Shown in pieces: positions 22,814 to 35,900 of a stretch of 64,000 nt of DNA. The notes below the pieces were generated by a model, which was given only the letters and a program-made list of their open reading frames with translations, did not search any database and had not been told where the DNA came from. Source of the stretch: Sabethes cyaneus (lineage: Eukaryota > Arthropoda > Insecta > Diptera > Culicidae); assembly GCF_943734655.1 (NCBI RefSeq), contig NC_071355.1, positions 244,613,183-244,677,182 on the forward strand. The letters are read 5' to 3'. The position numbers were made by a program, and so were the translations under genes. Position 1 is the stretch's first letter; every line of letters starts with the position of its first letter.

Positions 22814-24119
22814 GAAATGGTGCCCACGGAAGCAATTGGTACGATTAAGAAATTGATGCAACGAGCGAAGCTGCAGATAGCTCACCGTCACCACAAAACG
22901 AAAGTATTGTTGGTCAAAAACTGCAGAGCAGTGCAGTGGGTGGATATCACTGTTGGAGAGTACACCATAGCCTCGAAGCGAGTACCGAAGCACCTAGGAG
23001 TGATGATCTTAATTTCAATAGAATAGATCTATGTCTGTGAGAAGGCGCCGAAGATCATCAATGTGTTGGCTAGAATTATGCCGCATAGCTACGAACCTAC
23101 ATAGCAGTAGTAAGCGTCAACTTCTGGCTAGTGTTTCCCTGTCGATACTCAGCCTAAGTAAAATGAGGGTTTTGTTACACTCTTATGATGGTTTTAATGA
23201 CTAAAAATACCCTCATAAGAGTGCAATAAAATTCAAATTCGGACAAAGGTGCAAAAATCCAGCCTAGATTTCAGCGTTGAGGACCGAAACCTAGTAAAGC
23301 TGAATAGCACGTTCCGCTCATGGCCATACAAGTCGCGAGTTCTTATAGAACAGTTTTACCCAAGGCAGTATGCGTCATCGCAGGAATGATGCCTATCAAC
23401 ATCACAATAGTAAAAGACAAGGAGTGCTATATTCGAAGGGAAACTAGAAAAAACCAGAAAACTGTCAGAAAGGGGTCCCTGGTCAAATGTCAGAAAGGAG
23501 TCCCTGGAATGCGGAAACAGGGATGCGGCGTCAAACGGCAGTTGGACCGATTATATCGACCTGGATGAAAAGAAAGCATGGAGAGGTGAAGTTCCACCTG
23601 ACGCAGTTATTATCTCGACATGGCTGCAGCAGGCAGTACTTGCATCGGTTTGGCCACGTTGCGTCACTACCCTGTCCAGGATGTGGGAGCGTGGAAGAAA
23701 CACCACAACATATTCGAATGCCCAAGAAATCGTAGTTGTGCGGAGCGAGATACCTAACTTAAATGTGAAGTGCATTACAATTACAAATGAAATGTGTAAA
23801 GAGGAGGAGGGCAGTTTCACAAATTATGTCGGAGCTGCAGCGCAGGTAGGTTGAATACCAAAGAACCAGCATGGTCATTTAGAATGACGGTAACGAGACG
23901 TAAAATACGGCCTACATCCAACGTTGGATGCTAGAATTGACATAAAAAGACGCCCTGCGTGGATGGGCGTGAGGGGATGGAAGTCAAGTTGGTCACCATC
24001 CCCGCATCGGTCATGTCACAACAGATTACAGAGAAGTGAAAAAGCACATCCTCCTCTCGGAGTAATACGTAACGGAAGTTCCGGGAGAGTAAGAAATGGA
24101 CGGAGAAAGTATAGAGTTT

Positions 24120-24750
24120 TTTTAGTGGTTAGGCACAAAGTACAAGATTGTGAATCCCGCACAGTGCGATCACACAGTGCGATTTTTTTCCTTACCAAAA
24201 ATACGCACGCACACACACAGAGATTGTTCAGTTTGTCGAATTCTATCGATTGATATATGAGACTTTCGGATCGATTCGGATTCGGATCGTTTTTCATACT
24301 GAACATTTTTTCAAGCATTCTTCTGGTAGGACTAAATAGGACAAATTTATCACTATCTAGAGACTATCAGTTGATGTTTAAAGGGAATGAAAGGGATCCA
24401 TGGAAATATTCTTTTTTACGTAAATTTTCCAACCATTGATAAATACTAATAAATAGTTCTATCACAGCAATCGTATTGGCAACACTTGTTTCGCGATACG
24501 CGTTATTTGTTTTGAATGAATATTCACGGTTTAACTCACACCGTTAGCAACAAGAACATTCACTCGCACACTAAACACTCGAGGAAATGCCGAAGCAGAA
24601 TTGCCAGGTATATCAATATGTATGTTTAAATGTCAATTTCGAAGATTGCTTTTCATTTTGAGTTTGAAAACTTCACACATTTATGATCAGCCATTCTACA
24701 AATAACGGCCTAAAGTATTCTTCTCGGGTGCTACACAACGTTGACCTTTC
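24120..24750. other. Unassigned DNA, A/T-rich
   Basis: No gene recognised. It includes a short direct duplication of CACAGTGCGAT near 24160-24185 and a CA run near 24205-24220. Confidence 0.25.
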
Positions 24751-26150
24751 GTATACGTCATAAACTGTTAGCAGCATAAATGCTGCCAGCTCTGCCCCGA
24801 AAGAGCAAACATCAGAAAGCCAGCTTCACCGAGACGAGACCGAGCCTTCAAGGTGCGGAGCAGATCTTCTTTCTTCTGCCTGTTGGGCCACCCAACGAAA
24901 CGGGTGGTGGGGCGGCAGCAAGGGGTTGGCACTTGGAAAAAGTTCGATTCTTCGTGACTTTTTGTACGATTTCTCTCGCCTTCAGTGTAGCTTTTGCGCC
25001 AGCCTAACTGCACTGCTGCTGCTGCAACTTGAGACAGCTTCCATCTGCGAAGCAAGGTTACTCGCCGCACCACCACTGACCCACTGGGTCCCCAGCCGAA
25101 CCATGTCCATCCATCCATCCAACTCAGAATGCACTTTCAAATGCAACCTCATCAGAAAACCAAAATCGAGCTCACCGCAAAGAGTTAACTACCTTTCACG
25201 AGAACATGTGGTTTCCCACCGCACCGTACTACCATGGGGGTAGGCCTCAGACTGGGGAGCCGAGCTTACCGTCACCCGATACGAAGCGCGGCCGCGACAG
25301 TTGGCATGTATCCACCGCCGAATGGATGGCGTTCACTCAGCACGCATGTGTGTCACACGATCCGCGCCGCACCACTCCTGACCGGTGAGGAACGGTGAGG
25401 ACGGCCGCGGAGGAGTGGCTCTTGAAGCATAACACGAGGTGTGAAATATCCACCCTCAGCTTAGCTTACGGACAGTTTAAGCGAACGGCAAACGATGATG
25501 ATACTACATCGTTCATCTTTTTGACATTTCCAACCCCCTCGCACACGGACAAGGCCAGATAGATTATAAAATAATGCTTTTTTACAGTACAGTTCGACCG
25601 AACGTGGTGCAGGAGACGGTGGACGCGAGAAACTTGACCGCCCGCCTTGCCCAGCAGCAGCATAGTAGGCCGCGCGGTACATACATGGAAACGCGCGATG
25701 GCCGGTTGAGTGAATGGGATGGATGATGGCACCATCACCGACCAACCGACCGACCGGTGATAGGCGACGGGGAAAGGTCGTCGACGCGCGTTCGATGGTG
25801 GGCAACTTTTCTACTACGCGGACGGACGGTGCTGACCGCGGACCCAGACCCGGACCGGATCGGCCAGCAGCGGTTGAGCAGGGCAGAAGGGTGGCAGCGA
25901 ACGATGAGGACGATGTCGAAGTACGGAAACCGTTAATCGGCCGAACACACTGCGAAAGAGAGGCTATAATAGCGGCAGAGGTTTTCGCCTGCTCGATGCG
26001 AGTCGCCACTGATCGACCACCACACCACTGACTGTTGGCATGTCCGTCCACTGAAACCACCACCACCAATAGCAGCAATAATAATAACAACAGCAACAAC
26101 AGCGTTGTGCGGTTTTATTATGGATCTATAAAGAGACCAACCAGACGGAC
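24750..26150. other. GC-richer unique-looking island
   Basis: About 1.4 kb of GC-richer sequence without transposon motifs, containing CTG, CCA and CGGACGGACGG-type runs. Several overlapping open frames exist on both strands (for example a 212-residue minus frame at 25461-26099 beginning with a poly-Leu run). They have no recognisable domains and look like chance in GC-rich DNA. It may be regulatory or a non-coding exon; nothing here proves either. Confidence 0.3.
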
Positions 26151-26459
26151 GCAGGCCGTGAAGGAGGATGCCAGGAGGCAGCAAAATGGATGAGTTTCCG
26201 TGGAAAATGCGAACTAAATACATACATTGTGTCAATGCCGAAAGCGTGGACTGAGGTGAATCACAGATTCGTGCAGTGATTTGGTGGATTGGGAAAACCT
26301 GCATTTTGGTCAACGCCAAACTATGCCTAGATACAGTGTATTTTTGTTTTGCTTGGCGCTTAAGACTGTTGATGACGCTGTCATCGCGAACAGTTGTCGG
26401 TTGTTGATTTATTGCATTTAACAAAGTAGCAGGCGTCGCCAAGTCAACGCAAGAAAAAC

Positions 26460-26860
26460 GTATTAATGAACATACCACCTGCCGTTAAATCCTAAGTGGA
26501 ACAAAGAATTCGACTTATCCCAGCTAACATTGCTGAAAAAGTAGATAAAGGCGTAGATACAACACTCTGTAGGTCCATCCTTATAGTGCCAAATAGTGCC
26601 CGCCATGATATTCAGCTTGTAATTATTGGCGTGGTCCAAACCGCTATATAAACAGGACTCCGTTATTGGCCGATTTAAATGGAACGAGTTGGTATGTGAC
26701 AATAGATCTCACAAATGCTTTAAGAATTACTTAGACATTTTAGTCTTTGGAAAAACACGAGAAGAATACGGACTTAGCTGTCATGCTATCTCGACTTAAG
26801 GAGCACAATATGGAACTTAATCATTCTAAAAGTGTCTTTACAAGTTAGTCAGTCATGTTT
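26460..26860 (+). pseudogene. Ty3/Gypsy-like reverse transcriptase relic
   Basis: The plus strand reads WYVTIDLTNAL near 26690-26720, matching RT motif A (IDLxNAYHQ). It then reads LDILVFGKTREEYG near 26737-26775, matching the YxDDILVF motif with one catalytic Asp lost, and, after a one-base frame change, RLKEHNMELNHSKSVF near 26790-26840, as in Gypsy RTs. Stops and frameshifts are present. It is interrupted to the right by a MITE. Confidence 0.55.
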
Positions 26861-26954
26861 ATTACATGGCAGATCGAGGAAGAAAAATTAAATGCAATTA
26901 GGCATTTCTGAAGACCCGAGTGCTGTTCAGAGGTAAAAAGCTTCCTGGGATATG

Positions 26955-27146
26955 TACACACCTTAACGATTCGGTAAAATATACCGAAATCTAAACAGCT
27001 GAACGTTCGGTAAAATTTTTTATTGCACCAAACATTACTAATGATCTGTAAACGTCGATTGGCACCATCGTAATTTTTACCGAACATTTAGTTGTTTAGA
27101 TTTCGGTAAAATTTTACCGAATTCGGTGCTTTTTATTAAGTGTGTA
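26955..27146. mobile_element. Palindromic MITE with TA flanks
   Basis: The left end TACACACCTTAA and the right end TTAAGTGTGTA are inverted, with TA on both sides. The interior is strongly palindromic: repeated TTCGGTAAAAT and its complement on both arms, with TAAACAGCTGAACGTTCGGT on the left mirrored on the right. A perfect 20-bp palindrome sits at 27102-27121. There is no coding capacity. Confidence 0.65.
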
Positions 27147-27149
27147 ACA

Positions 27150-28560
27150 TAACATTCCTTTTAGACTTTTAGAATTTTTAGATCGTACCCCAAAGACAAA
27201 ATGTCGTCGATCGTTAGCTAATGCGGTTGATTTATATTGGACTTCAGAGAAAGAAAAAGAGCTTACACGATTACAAAATGAAACTATTAATGTAATCAAA
27301 ACTCTGAGATGTTTGCACTGAAGAAACAATTGACCTTGACCAATCCACAAATAATTGCTTGTGTTTCTATATTTCGTCGTCCCGGTTAGAAACCAACTAG
27401 ATTAAAACTTTAGTCGCAGTTGGGGATTGGGGGACGTTGAGAGAGTTGATGATCATCGGTGATCGTCAGTGATACGTTTATCTTCAGCTGGTTCATGTCC
27501 TCTACCAGAGGTAGGAAAATTCGAAAAATGAATATATACGCCGAGCATCGGCAAACGGTTTTATCATGAGAAAAATAGAGATGCGAATGGTTCATTATAA
27601 TGAGCCACATACATTCACGCTTCAGGACTCGAATGAACGCCTTGCGTTTAAAAAATCCCAATAAACTAATAACAACAACAACATTAACGCTTCATAGCAT
27701 CGCTAAATATACGAATACCGTGCGCAACGCAATAGTGCGAAATAACACCTTCTGCTGCTTCTAAAGTTGCTAACGCTACTTTAAACTAATTTCTTTTCAT
27801 GTTGAAACTCTCTTGGATACTTTCCGGCGTCCTCGGGTATTCTAAGCCTGCTAAATCGACCACACTAAATTTTCAATATTCAATTTTTGAACGAATTCCG
27901 ATGGTTACGATGAGGTTATGTTCGTGTTACCGTTCGAAAACTTTGCCCCATAGAACCCCCTAAGAGCACTCAAAGCCGGAGTAAGAGAGTAACAAGCATA
28001 CTAGAGTTCGTGGTGATCGAATTGAGATCCACGCTATAATTAGTTAAACTATTGAATCGATGATAAATATGCTATGATTCTAGACTATGATAAGTATGCT
28101 ATGATAATATTGATTTTAATTGATACGTATATTATGATTAATAAAACAGAAGCTCAAATGAAAGTAGGGAAATTAAGGAAATAGCTAGATAGAATGATGA
28201 GCGGCTAACGGTCATTTCAAATAAAATTGTAAATCTACTCACACACAAAATTAACGCAACAAATAACACTGATAAGATCTCCCGGAAAATGGGGATATTT
28301 GGAGTATGATGGAGGTATGAAAAGGAAGGAAAAAGGGAAATTAGAGCTAAAAAAGGGTTATAGATAATTAGCCTAGGAAGGCTCGGTCATTTCAAGTTCA
28401 ATCAGCAAAGGAAAAAGGTTGACGAAAAATATTCCAAAGTTACACGTGCAAGTTTAACCAAACTATTACTAGTGTCTGATAAAATTAAAAGATAGCTTAA
28501 GCTTGAGAGCTATAAGCTTAAGATATACGTCGATTGAAATAATACTGTGCAGAAATCAGG
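27150..28560. other. Unassigned A/T-rich DNA
   Basis: No recognised domain. The first 200 bases may continue the Gypsy relic, but I could not confirm a motif. The stretch 28010-28180 has repeated GATAAATATGCTATGATT-like phrases. Confidence 0.25.
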
Positions 28561-29390
28561 TAAAACTAAATCCAGTTTGATCGATCGACGATTGATCGAG
28601 CCAAAAGCGAATAGCAGCTAAGACCAGTCCTTTCATTCCTTCCGATAGACCCATTAAGTTTAACCCTGAAGAACTATCAGAGGCAGTTACGTGCCGTTTA
28701 GGAGGTTTACCGTGGAAAATCCATCTGCATTGGAAATTACGACAACGACGAGCAACTCCTCGCTCCTTGAGTACGACACGCACGCTGGCAGTGGCACATC
28801 TGACAGCCACCCATCCGGAGAGCGGTAATTTTCCCGCAAGCAGCAGCTAAAGCCACAAGCAGTGGCCGGAACAGACAGCAAAGACCGAAGCCGAAGGCAA
28901 TCCGCCTTCCGCGATAGCAGCTGCCAGCCTCAACAGCAGCCGTTCGTACGTCGATAGTTGCCCCTCCGCAGATCTAGCAGCAGCCGGCCGGCAACCACAG
29001 TAATACACACCCACACAATCATTGTAAGTTAGGTTAAATAAAATTAAATAACTAAAGTGAGAGTTTTCAGTAGTCGCCGTGGGTCCCTGATCGGTGTCAT
29101 AAAGCCGACCTCGAGAAGGAGATTCTCTCCCTCTAGATCGAGCTAGCCTAAGAAAAGAGATCTTGAGTGTCCACCTCGGAAGTCCCCAGTGGTTCGACCA
29201 GGAACTTGGGGTAGTAGCGAGAGACCCTTCCGGCCTCCGAGTAACATTCGTGATGAGATTCAAAGCCGAAGGATGCAATATCGGCGAGGCAGGCGAATTG
29301 TGTATGTTCATAAGGGATGTTCCTCGATTCAAATAAGCATTTTTTTGCGAATTCTCCAACCACTGTTCTCTAGTGATCCCTTGGCACCAT
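28560..29390. other. GC-richer stretch, possibly LTR-related
   Basis: Open frames on both strands show no known domain. A TAAATAAAATTAAATAAC stretch near 29035 is followed by GAGTTTTCAGTAGTCGCCGT and a C/T-rich segment. This is the order seen at the poly(A) signal and R/U5 region of some LTRs. No second LTR was found, so this is only a suggestion. Confidence 0.2.
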
Positions 29391-29394
29391 GAAC

Positions 29395-29610
29395 ATTCTC
29401 TTCTCGCCGAACGTCAGTCATAGAAGGATCTTCTTTGGGAACTTGGTCCGAATGATTTTCTCGACGTTGCTTACCTTCTTGGTGGGAAACCGAAAGTACT
29501 TGGTCCTCTGCTTGTTGTTGATGTCCAGCATCAAGTATTTTTCGTCACCAATTATGGCCACGACTTCGTGCTTCGTCGGAAAGATGTTTTTCAGCCATTC
29601 TCTGGGCGAT
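29395..29610 (-). pseudogene. mariner/Tc1-type transposase relic
   Basis: One minus-strand frame reads LKNIFPTKHEVVAIIGDEKY then LMLDINNKQRTKYFRF, KKVSNVEKIIRTKFPKKILL, a stop, and LTFGEKRMF. The GDEKYLMLD phrase fits the first catalytic Asp strand of IS630/Tc1/mariner DDE transposases, and KFPKKILLWL is the usual following strand, with Trp changed to a stop here. Terminal inverted repeats were not found. This is a short internal fragment. Confidence 0.5.
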
Positions 29611-29869
29611 TGCCTGCTACTCAGACACAGCCAGCCTCGACTGACGCTTCATCCGTAAAAAAACGTCCTTTAGCTATTGCTGCACATTACGGTCGCGCAG
29701 CACTGTCGGGCGGCCGGAACCCAGGCTTCCGTTCAATGCTTCAGCCTTTCTCGCCTTTCTTACCTTGTCCAACTCGTTACGGGGTGGATCTGGCAGTACG
29801 AACAAAGCATTGAGCGTAGTTGTTTGGTTGTTACATGCAAATTAACTGTTAAAGTGGCATAAAAAGTCG

Positions 29870-31480
29870 GTTAAATCTGTCCACTTTTTTAATGCCTAAG
29901 GTTATTGCTAATGCTGTTCTGAAATGTAGGCCCTTTTTAGCGCCCAGAGGACGAACGCCTTTGGTGGGGACCAGTCTGGTCAACCGTACGCTACGGCGCT
30001 GGTCATGATCGACCATTCGAGTCTTCTAATCAAAACGTTAGATACCTTCAAATTGGTTTTCCAAAGCGACACATCTTCATAGGGTAATTGATCTTGAATG
30101 GACCTATTTAGCGCTTTTTAACACCACCACTCGCACTCCTGCTCAATTTACTCGTCATTTATAAATAATATGTGGTGATGTTACTATTTGTTGGAAAGTA
30201 CCACCTTTTTTCTACATTATCAGTACTTTAAAAATGTATAATTGATGAAACTTTTATTAAATATATCGTTTTTTGCCAAAGCCTTTTTTTGATCTTGAAT
30301 GGACCCAACATGATCTTGAATTGGACCTATTTTTGATTTTGAAATGGACCTAAATTAGGATTGTCATAGTTTCTTCCATGTAAATGACCAAAATAATAAC
30401 AAAGAATTTTTTTTTAATAGTACAACTATACTACTGTTATTTATTAATAGGACACAAGGTTGAACAGCTTTTATCTTTCTTATACTCTGTTAGAAAGGTA
30501 TGAAAGTCGGTTGAAAAATTTGAAATCGGTCAACGTCACCGAGGGTCTTGTTTTTATGTCAGCCCACCAATTGAACAATGTTTCAGTGACTTGATATGCG
30601 TTGTGTATGTATCTGTGTGTGACATTTGTATATTGGGAATTTATTATTACCTGTTGTTCAGATATGGTTGAAACGATTTCCACGTCATAAAAAAATTATG
30701 TCGCCTATTAGTTTCAAAAATTTAAACCATTCATTAAAAATATGTAATATAACTTGTATTAAACGTAGTTTATCAAGTACAGCGGGGTTCGAGTTTTTAT
30801 TTAGTGACTACATATTTCGAAAGGTCAGACTTTTACTGACGTAGGACTACGTCTTACTGCAAAGCAACTAAAGGTTTGCGACAGCCCCGGCGAACATTTT
30901 GAATATTGCAATCGTGAAAAATTCGTTAATTAGTGGTAATTATTCAATTTTTGACACATTTATATGCAATTTTTTCAGTAGAAAAATGGTCTAGATTTTG
31001 CCACGGTTTCGATTTTGGCAACATAGGCGACACGCATTTGTTGTCAAATTCGAAATCATACTGTAAATGGTGCTTGAAAAAATTAGACTTGGTAATTCTA
31101 CTAGGTTTAAAGGTAAGCTTAGATACTAGGTTTTAATTTTAAATGATAGTCGATGAAGAACTGTACCAGATAGAAAATAGGAAGTTTCAAAAATGAATAT
31201 TTTAGATCTCAGGGTCACTCAATTTCGGTGGACAAGGAGGTATTAATTTTGTCACAAGTCAGAGGGGAGAGGTGCTTAAAGAAAACTTTACATCCTCCAA
31301 GAAAAAAATCAGAGGGGTTGTGTATAAGATACGACCACGGATGACGTAGTACAACGTTAGTCCGGTTGCTTGATTTTGAATATTTTACTAAACTGATTTT
31401 TAATCTATCTGTCAATCGACCAAAAGGTGATGTGAAGTCAACCTGCTTACTTATCGGCGGAATATAAGGCCTTTGCAAAA
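29870..31480. other. Unassigned DNA with short repeat phrases
   Basis: No gene seen. At 30080-30360 the phrase TTGAATGGACC recurs four or more times (GATCTTGAATGGACCTATTT and variants). At 30838-30853 there is an exact GACGTAGGACTACGTC palindrome of the dispersed family. The rest is A/T-rich. Confidence 0.3.
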
Positions 31481-31489
31481 TATTTTTTA

Positions 31490-32040
31490 AGTTTTTGTCT
31501 CCCCCCCCCCTTTAGAAATTGGCATGAAAAATCGGGGGGCTCATCGCCATCAATAGAAACTGTCCGTGGGAGGCGAACGTCATTTTCTCTGGAGTCTTTT
31601 CCTACCATATATTTGGTTTTCGACGCAATAATTTGAAACCCAATCCTCCTAGCATCCGTTATAGTCTGGCGTAGATTGCCTCCAAGGTTTCTAATAATGA
31701 TGTGGAGGTCGTCTGCGAAGGCTAACAGTTGGCTACTTTTGCTGAATATCGTTCGTATCGTTTTGATGCCCACTCGCCGGATCATACCTTCAATGGCGAC
31801 ATTGAATAATATGAGTTCATCCCCTAGCCGCAACCCTCTACGCGATTCGAAGGGACTCGAGAGTGCCCAGGGAACACGCACGCAGTACATCACTCGGTCC
31901 AGGGTCGCTTTGATCAACCGCGTCAGTTTGTCCGGAAACCCATTCTCGTACATTAACTACCATAGCTGGTTGCGCTTGACTGTATCATATGCTGCCTTGA
32001 AATCCACGAAAATATGTGCGTGCATTTGTCGGATAAAACA
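31490..32040 (-). pseudogene. LINE relic, second family, reverse transcriptase
   Basis: The minus strand starts near 32030 with an IFVDFKAAYDTVKRNQL motif A and continues in a largely open frame (31953-31447). This reads NGFPDKLTRLIKATLD, SPFESRRGLRLGD (motif B region with the QGD changed), LFNVAIEGMIRR, LLAFADDLHII (intact FADD box) and IASKTKYMVG. It lacks endonuclease and C-terminal parts. It is the best-preserved member of the family that also occurs at 8440-9330 and 60361-60700, and lies in the opposite orientation. Confidence 0.7.
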
Positions 32041-32049
32041 CGCCTGATA

Positions 32050-32940
32050 CTGCCGATAATAACGTAATAAGATCAGTAATTACAGCAATCGAACAGATCT
32101 ACTTTTATCCACTGCTCCGGTAGTTTCCCGAACAAGTCGTCAAAACCCGAGACATCTGGTCAGCATACCCGAATAAAAATGTACAGCGAAAACACGTTGA
32201 ATTTCACTGTTACAAAACATCGAAAACCCACATTGAAACTGTGAAAAGCTTTGTAAGTGACACTGTATATTGATGTTTTCACAATAAACTTTAATGTAAA
32301 CCGCTAATTTTACAACGAATAAGGGGGTGATTAAGTGCTGTTACAGGCAATTTTTCGACTTGTTCCCATACAAAGCCCAAAAACAGTTAACTTTGTGGTA
32401 CATTCACTGTAATATAGAGCGAATTCACAAATTTTTACAGTGAAGTTACGTTTTAATTGTTGTAAACAACAAAGTTTATAGTAATCTTGATGTTTTTACA
32501 CTAATATTCGTTGTGCATTTATATGCGGGTAGGTTTTCTGCTTTGGAGCTCATGGAAACTAGCCATTCTGGCGGTCCGTTCTTCGCAAGAAGAGATGGGA
32601 GTATATGTTTTCGCGGTAGCAGCAGTGCACGAGTGTGATTGTTGTGAAACAATAGTTCATATGCATAAAAAGTATGAAGGTCTGTGCCAACCTGGGCACG
32701 ACCGAGGGGCTCACGTATTTAGGACTACAAATGCAGGTTTAATTTGACAAAGCTTGACATTTCGCAAATGTTTATCACGCAAATTTTTAATTTACTGTAT
32801 TATTTATTGCTTTGAATCATTGCTATACATTTGATACAAGAAGACAAGATTAAATTTCCTAAATGCCTGTGCTCTGTATATCAGTTTTATCCGTTTCTTA
32901 GAGTTTGTAGTTCCACTAAGAGTTTCATCAGACCGCAATC
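32050..32940. other. Unassigned A/T-rich DNA, possible MITE
   Basis: About 32165-32520 has TACAG/CTGTA-rich phrases in both orientations, including CACTGTTACAAAACATCG and its loose complement, as in many short inverted-repeat elements. Ends could not be fixed. No coding region was recognised. Confidence 0.25.
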
Positions 32941-32942
32941 AC

Positions 32943-35900
32943 ACCCAAGAAACATTTAGCCGCTGAATAAACATTTTAGCAGCCACAACTATTCAGCCAT
33001 AGCTGAGTATCCAACGAATAAAATTTATTTAAACAACTGTACAATACTTATTCAGCCGAAATTGGAGAACTTATACAACCTATTTTATTCGAGGCGGAAA
33101 AACACTTGTTAAGCAGTTATATCGCCTCTGTGCGCCTTGTTTCCAGCTTTGCGCAAATTGGTTATTTGAAAACGCGCAAAAGCCTCTATTAAGCTCCATT
33201 GCAGCTTTAAAGCAGTTATTAGCAAGCCCAAAGCTTGACTTAGATGTTTAAGAGCTGAAAAAAGGTTTTTATTTATAATACTAAACCATAGTTCAGCCAC
33301 AGGTTAAATAAATTCAGCTAAAAAACGTTTGATCAGCCTGGAGTTGTTACTTGGGTAGCTGCTTTCAAAGGTGAAATGGAGCTTAATAGAGGCGTTTGTG
33401 TGTTTTTAAATAACCAATTTGCGCAATTCTGTCAATTCTATTTTTAGAACGAGAAATAGTTTTGCAATACTTGTTCAGTGGCTTAATCAACGTCTCATCA
33501 ACCTCTATGCAGCCAAAAAATAATCTATTTTTAAATTTAAAAAAGAATAGAACGCGTCATATTTATTTTGCTTTGGCGTCGTATGCTATGTTCTAAATTT
33601 TGAATAACTTGAATTCGTATATGCAAGCTAATTAAAATTGCATGTCGTTATCTTTCGGGAATTGAACCGCCATCTTCTGATCCATAAGCACTCATCGTAT
33701 GATTCGCCCCGTCTGCATCTGCAGAACAGACAGTGAAACTATCTTTACACTTGAAGCAGTCGATAAAGTCGATAACTGACATATATTTTTGCTGCCAGTC
33801 GAATTGCGAAACTCTATGATCTGACAGTATGTGTGCTGTGAACCGAATGAAAGCTTAGTATTAGTTTATAAAGTCACTTTAACACCTTTAAGCAACCGTA
33901 AAACGGTTCTATGTTTATGGCTGTTTAGAAGCCGATTGTTTAGCCGAAAAATCCGCTATTAAGTTTGTTTATCAGCTTTGGAGGAAAGCTGATTTGGAAA
34001 AACTTAAAGTAGCTTAAACATCGCTTGGTCAAACACCACTTGAGTGCTTACTTTATGCAGCTTGGATAGCCTTAAACCAACTCGTAAACAGCAATTGCTC
34101 TTGCTCTTCCCGAAAGATGACGACATGCATTTTTAATTAGCTTGCATATACGAATTCAAGTTATTCGAAATTTAAAATATAGCTTATGACGCCAAAGCAA
34201 AATAAATGTGACGCGTTCCATTTTTGAAATTTAATTTTTTGGCTGCATAAAGGTTTTTGAGACGTTGATTAAGCGACTGAAAGAGCATTGCAAAACTATT
34301 TCTCGTTCTAAAAATAGAATTGACAGCATTGCGCAAATTGGTTATTTAAAAACACGCAAAAGCCTCTATTAAGCTCCATTGCAGATATGAAACCAGCTAC
34401 CCAAGTAACAATTTCAGGCTGATCAAACGCCAGGGTGTCGACTCAAATCAAAAAATAAAATTCCCTGACTTTCCCTGATTTTCCCTGATGTTTCAAATAT
34501 TTTTCCCTGACCCTCAAAACTCGAATATCAAGCTTATTTGGGCGATTTTTGGCTTAAGTTTTTAACCCTTTAGCATGGCTTATGCGAGCTACTGAAACTA
34601 CTAACTAAAGCTAGATTTCTTCATGATTTAAGAACATGTATCAAAGATTCTTAACCTATTTCTTACCAGCGTTTCGAAAACGCCCTTTTCTATCGAGTCT
34701 AGGGACAGTTATGTTTGAGGTATCAACTTGAATCCAAAGAAACAAAGATTGAGAAATAATCTAATCGACCTGTTTTTGCACAAAGCTTAGCTGTTACATA
34801 CAACAAAATTACAGCCGTGTAAACATAACAAATCTTGCTAATTTTCAGTCAGCTCAAACTAGTAACTTTGCCGCTGGAAGGTGGACACATGTCTGCGAGT
34901 TTTCAGTTAAACTAAAACAAAATTTTCCTGGAAGTTTCAGCTTGTTATCTTTGCTGCAAAAAGTATGGGGTTAAAGAGATGATTCCTCAAAGATTGGTAC
35001 AAAAATGTGCGTTTTGCTGGCTTCGAGGTACGGCAAAACTTTAGCTAGATATATTGTTAGAAAATGTCCAAATGGCAAATATTTTAACCCTCAATGGTGG
35101 ACAGTATACGAAGTTAACACTAAAGCTGTGTGTCATGATTTCGGATTGCAACTATCGAGACTTGAGAGCAACATTGACTCGAAGGTAGTTCGGTGGCCGG
35201 CCGTTCGGTCCGATGACCGTATATGGGTGTTGAGAATTAAGGCAAATTCTTCAACTACAGCTTAATCAACGTATAGTCACCAACAAATCATAAATTCGAT
35301 GATACTAGGGACGAATTGAACCGCCCAGTTAGCTTCGAGGTACGATACTGATCTAACAGCCAGTCTCGGCTAGCCGGTTTTGTTAGATAGAATCAGTAGG
35401 ATGGTTGCACTGACCCCGTAATTTTCCTGTACTCTAACAGCCGGCTGCGAAGTCTATCGATAAAGAAGGATAATGTCTAGTGACGGTTAATGCTCAAGAC
35501 TTTGCTTTGCATTGCTAGGGACGAATTCTATGACAGGTTCGAAAGGATTTATGGGGTGTGCACGACTTGAAAATTCAAGACTCTAGCTCCCAGATTGATC
35601 CTGTTTAACGGTCAATACTTTTTGGAAGTCACAATATACAGTCTTTTCTTAGCGACTTTGACCACTATCTCGACGTAAAATCCACGCAAGGTTATCGAAA
35701 TCGGCGAAGGCTCGCACTGAGAGGATGTTGCATTTCAACATCTAGCGGTTTACGGCATATGACGTTGCAGTAGAGTTGACCAGAAAGCTTGATCAACGAA
35801 TCGCAGAACAGTATGACGAAAAGGAATAAGACGTAAGTAGGCTATGGAGGATCCGCTATTGCGCCAACAACTACGAGGGAAGTGATAGGCACGACGTGGG

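Larger units (their letters stand above)
19500..24110 (+). mobile_element. R1-like non-LTR retrotransposon, degraded and split by a MITE
   Basis: The order of parts is that of an R1/Jockey-type LINE. ORF1 (gag-like) lies at 19799-20475. Downstream, ORF2 relics include a linker with RACDATIPRK-like and ARRRVQR-like phrases (about 21585-21790) and a MAKIKGPRS-like phrase near 21880. RT motifs follow at 22140-22390 (LCKILKSYF, VYEAAKGQRSV, TPGVPQSSTLGPMLWNxMY). Next come the post-RT region at 22815-23100 and a C-terminal region at 23320-23740 with HLTQLLSRHGC and a Cys/His knuckle (CPGCGSVEETPQH). The 3' part runs to about 24110. Frameshifts, stops and insertions leave no intact ORF2. Confidence 0.72.

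Noticed and set aside
25461..26099. 212-residue minus-strand frame starting with a poly-Leu run
   Set aside because: It has no domain, no splice support and competing frames on both strands; GC-rich composition and a CAA/CAG-type run explain it.
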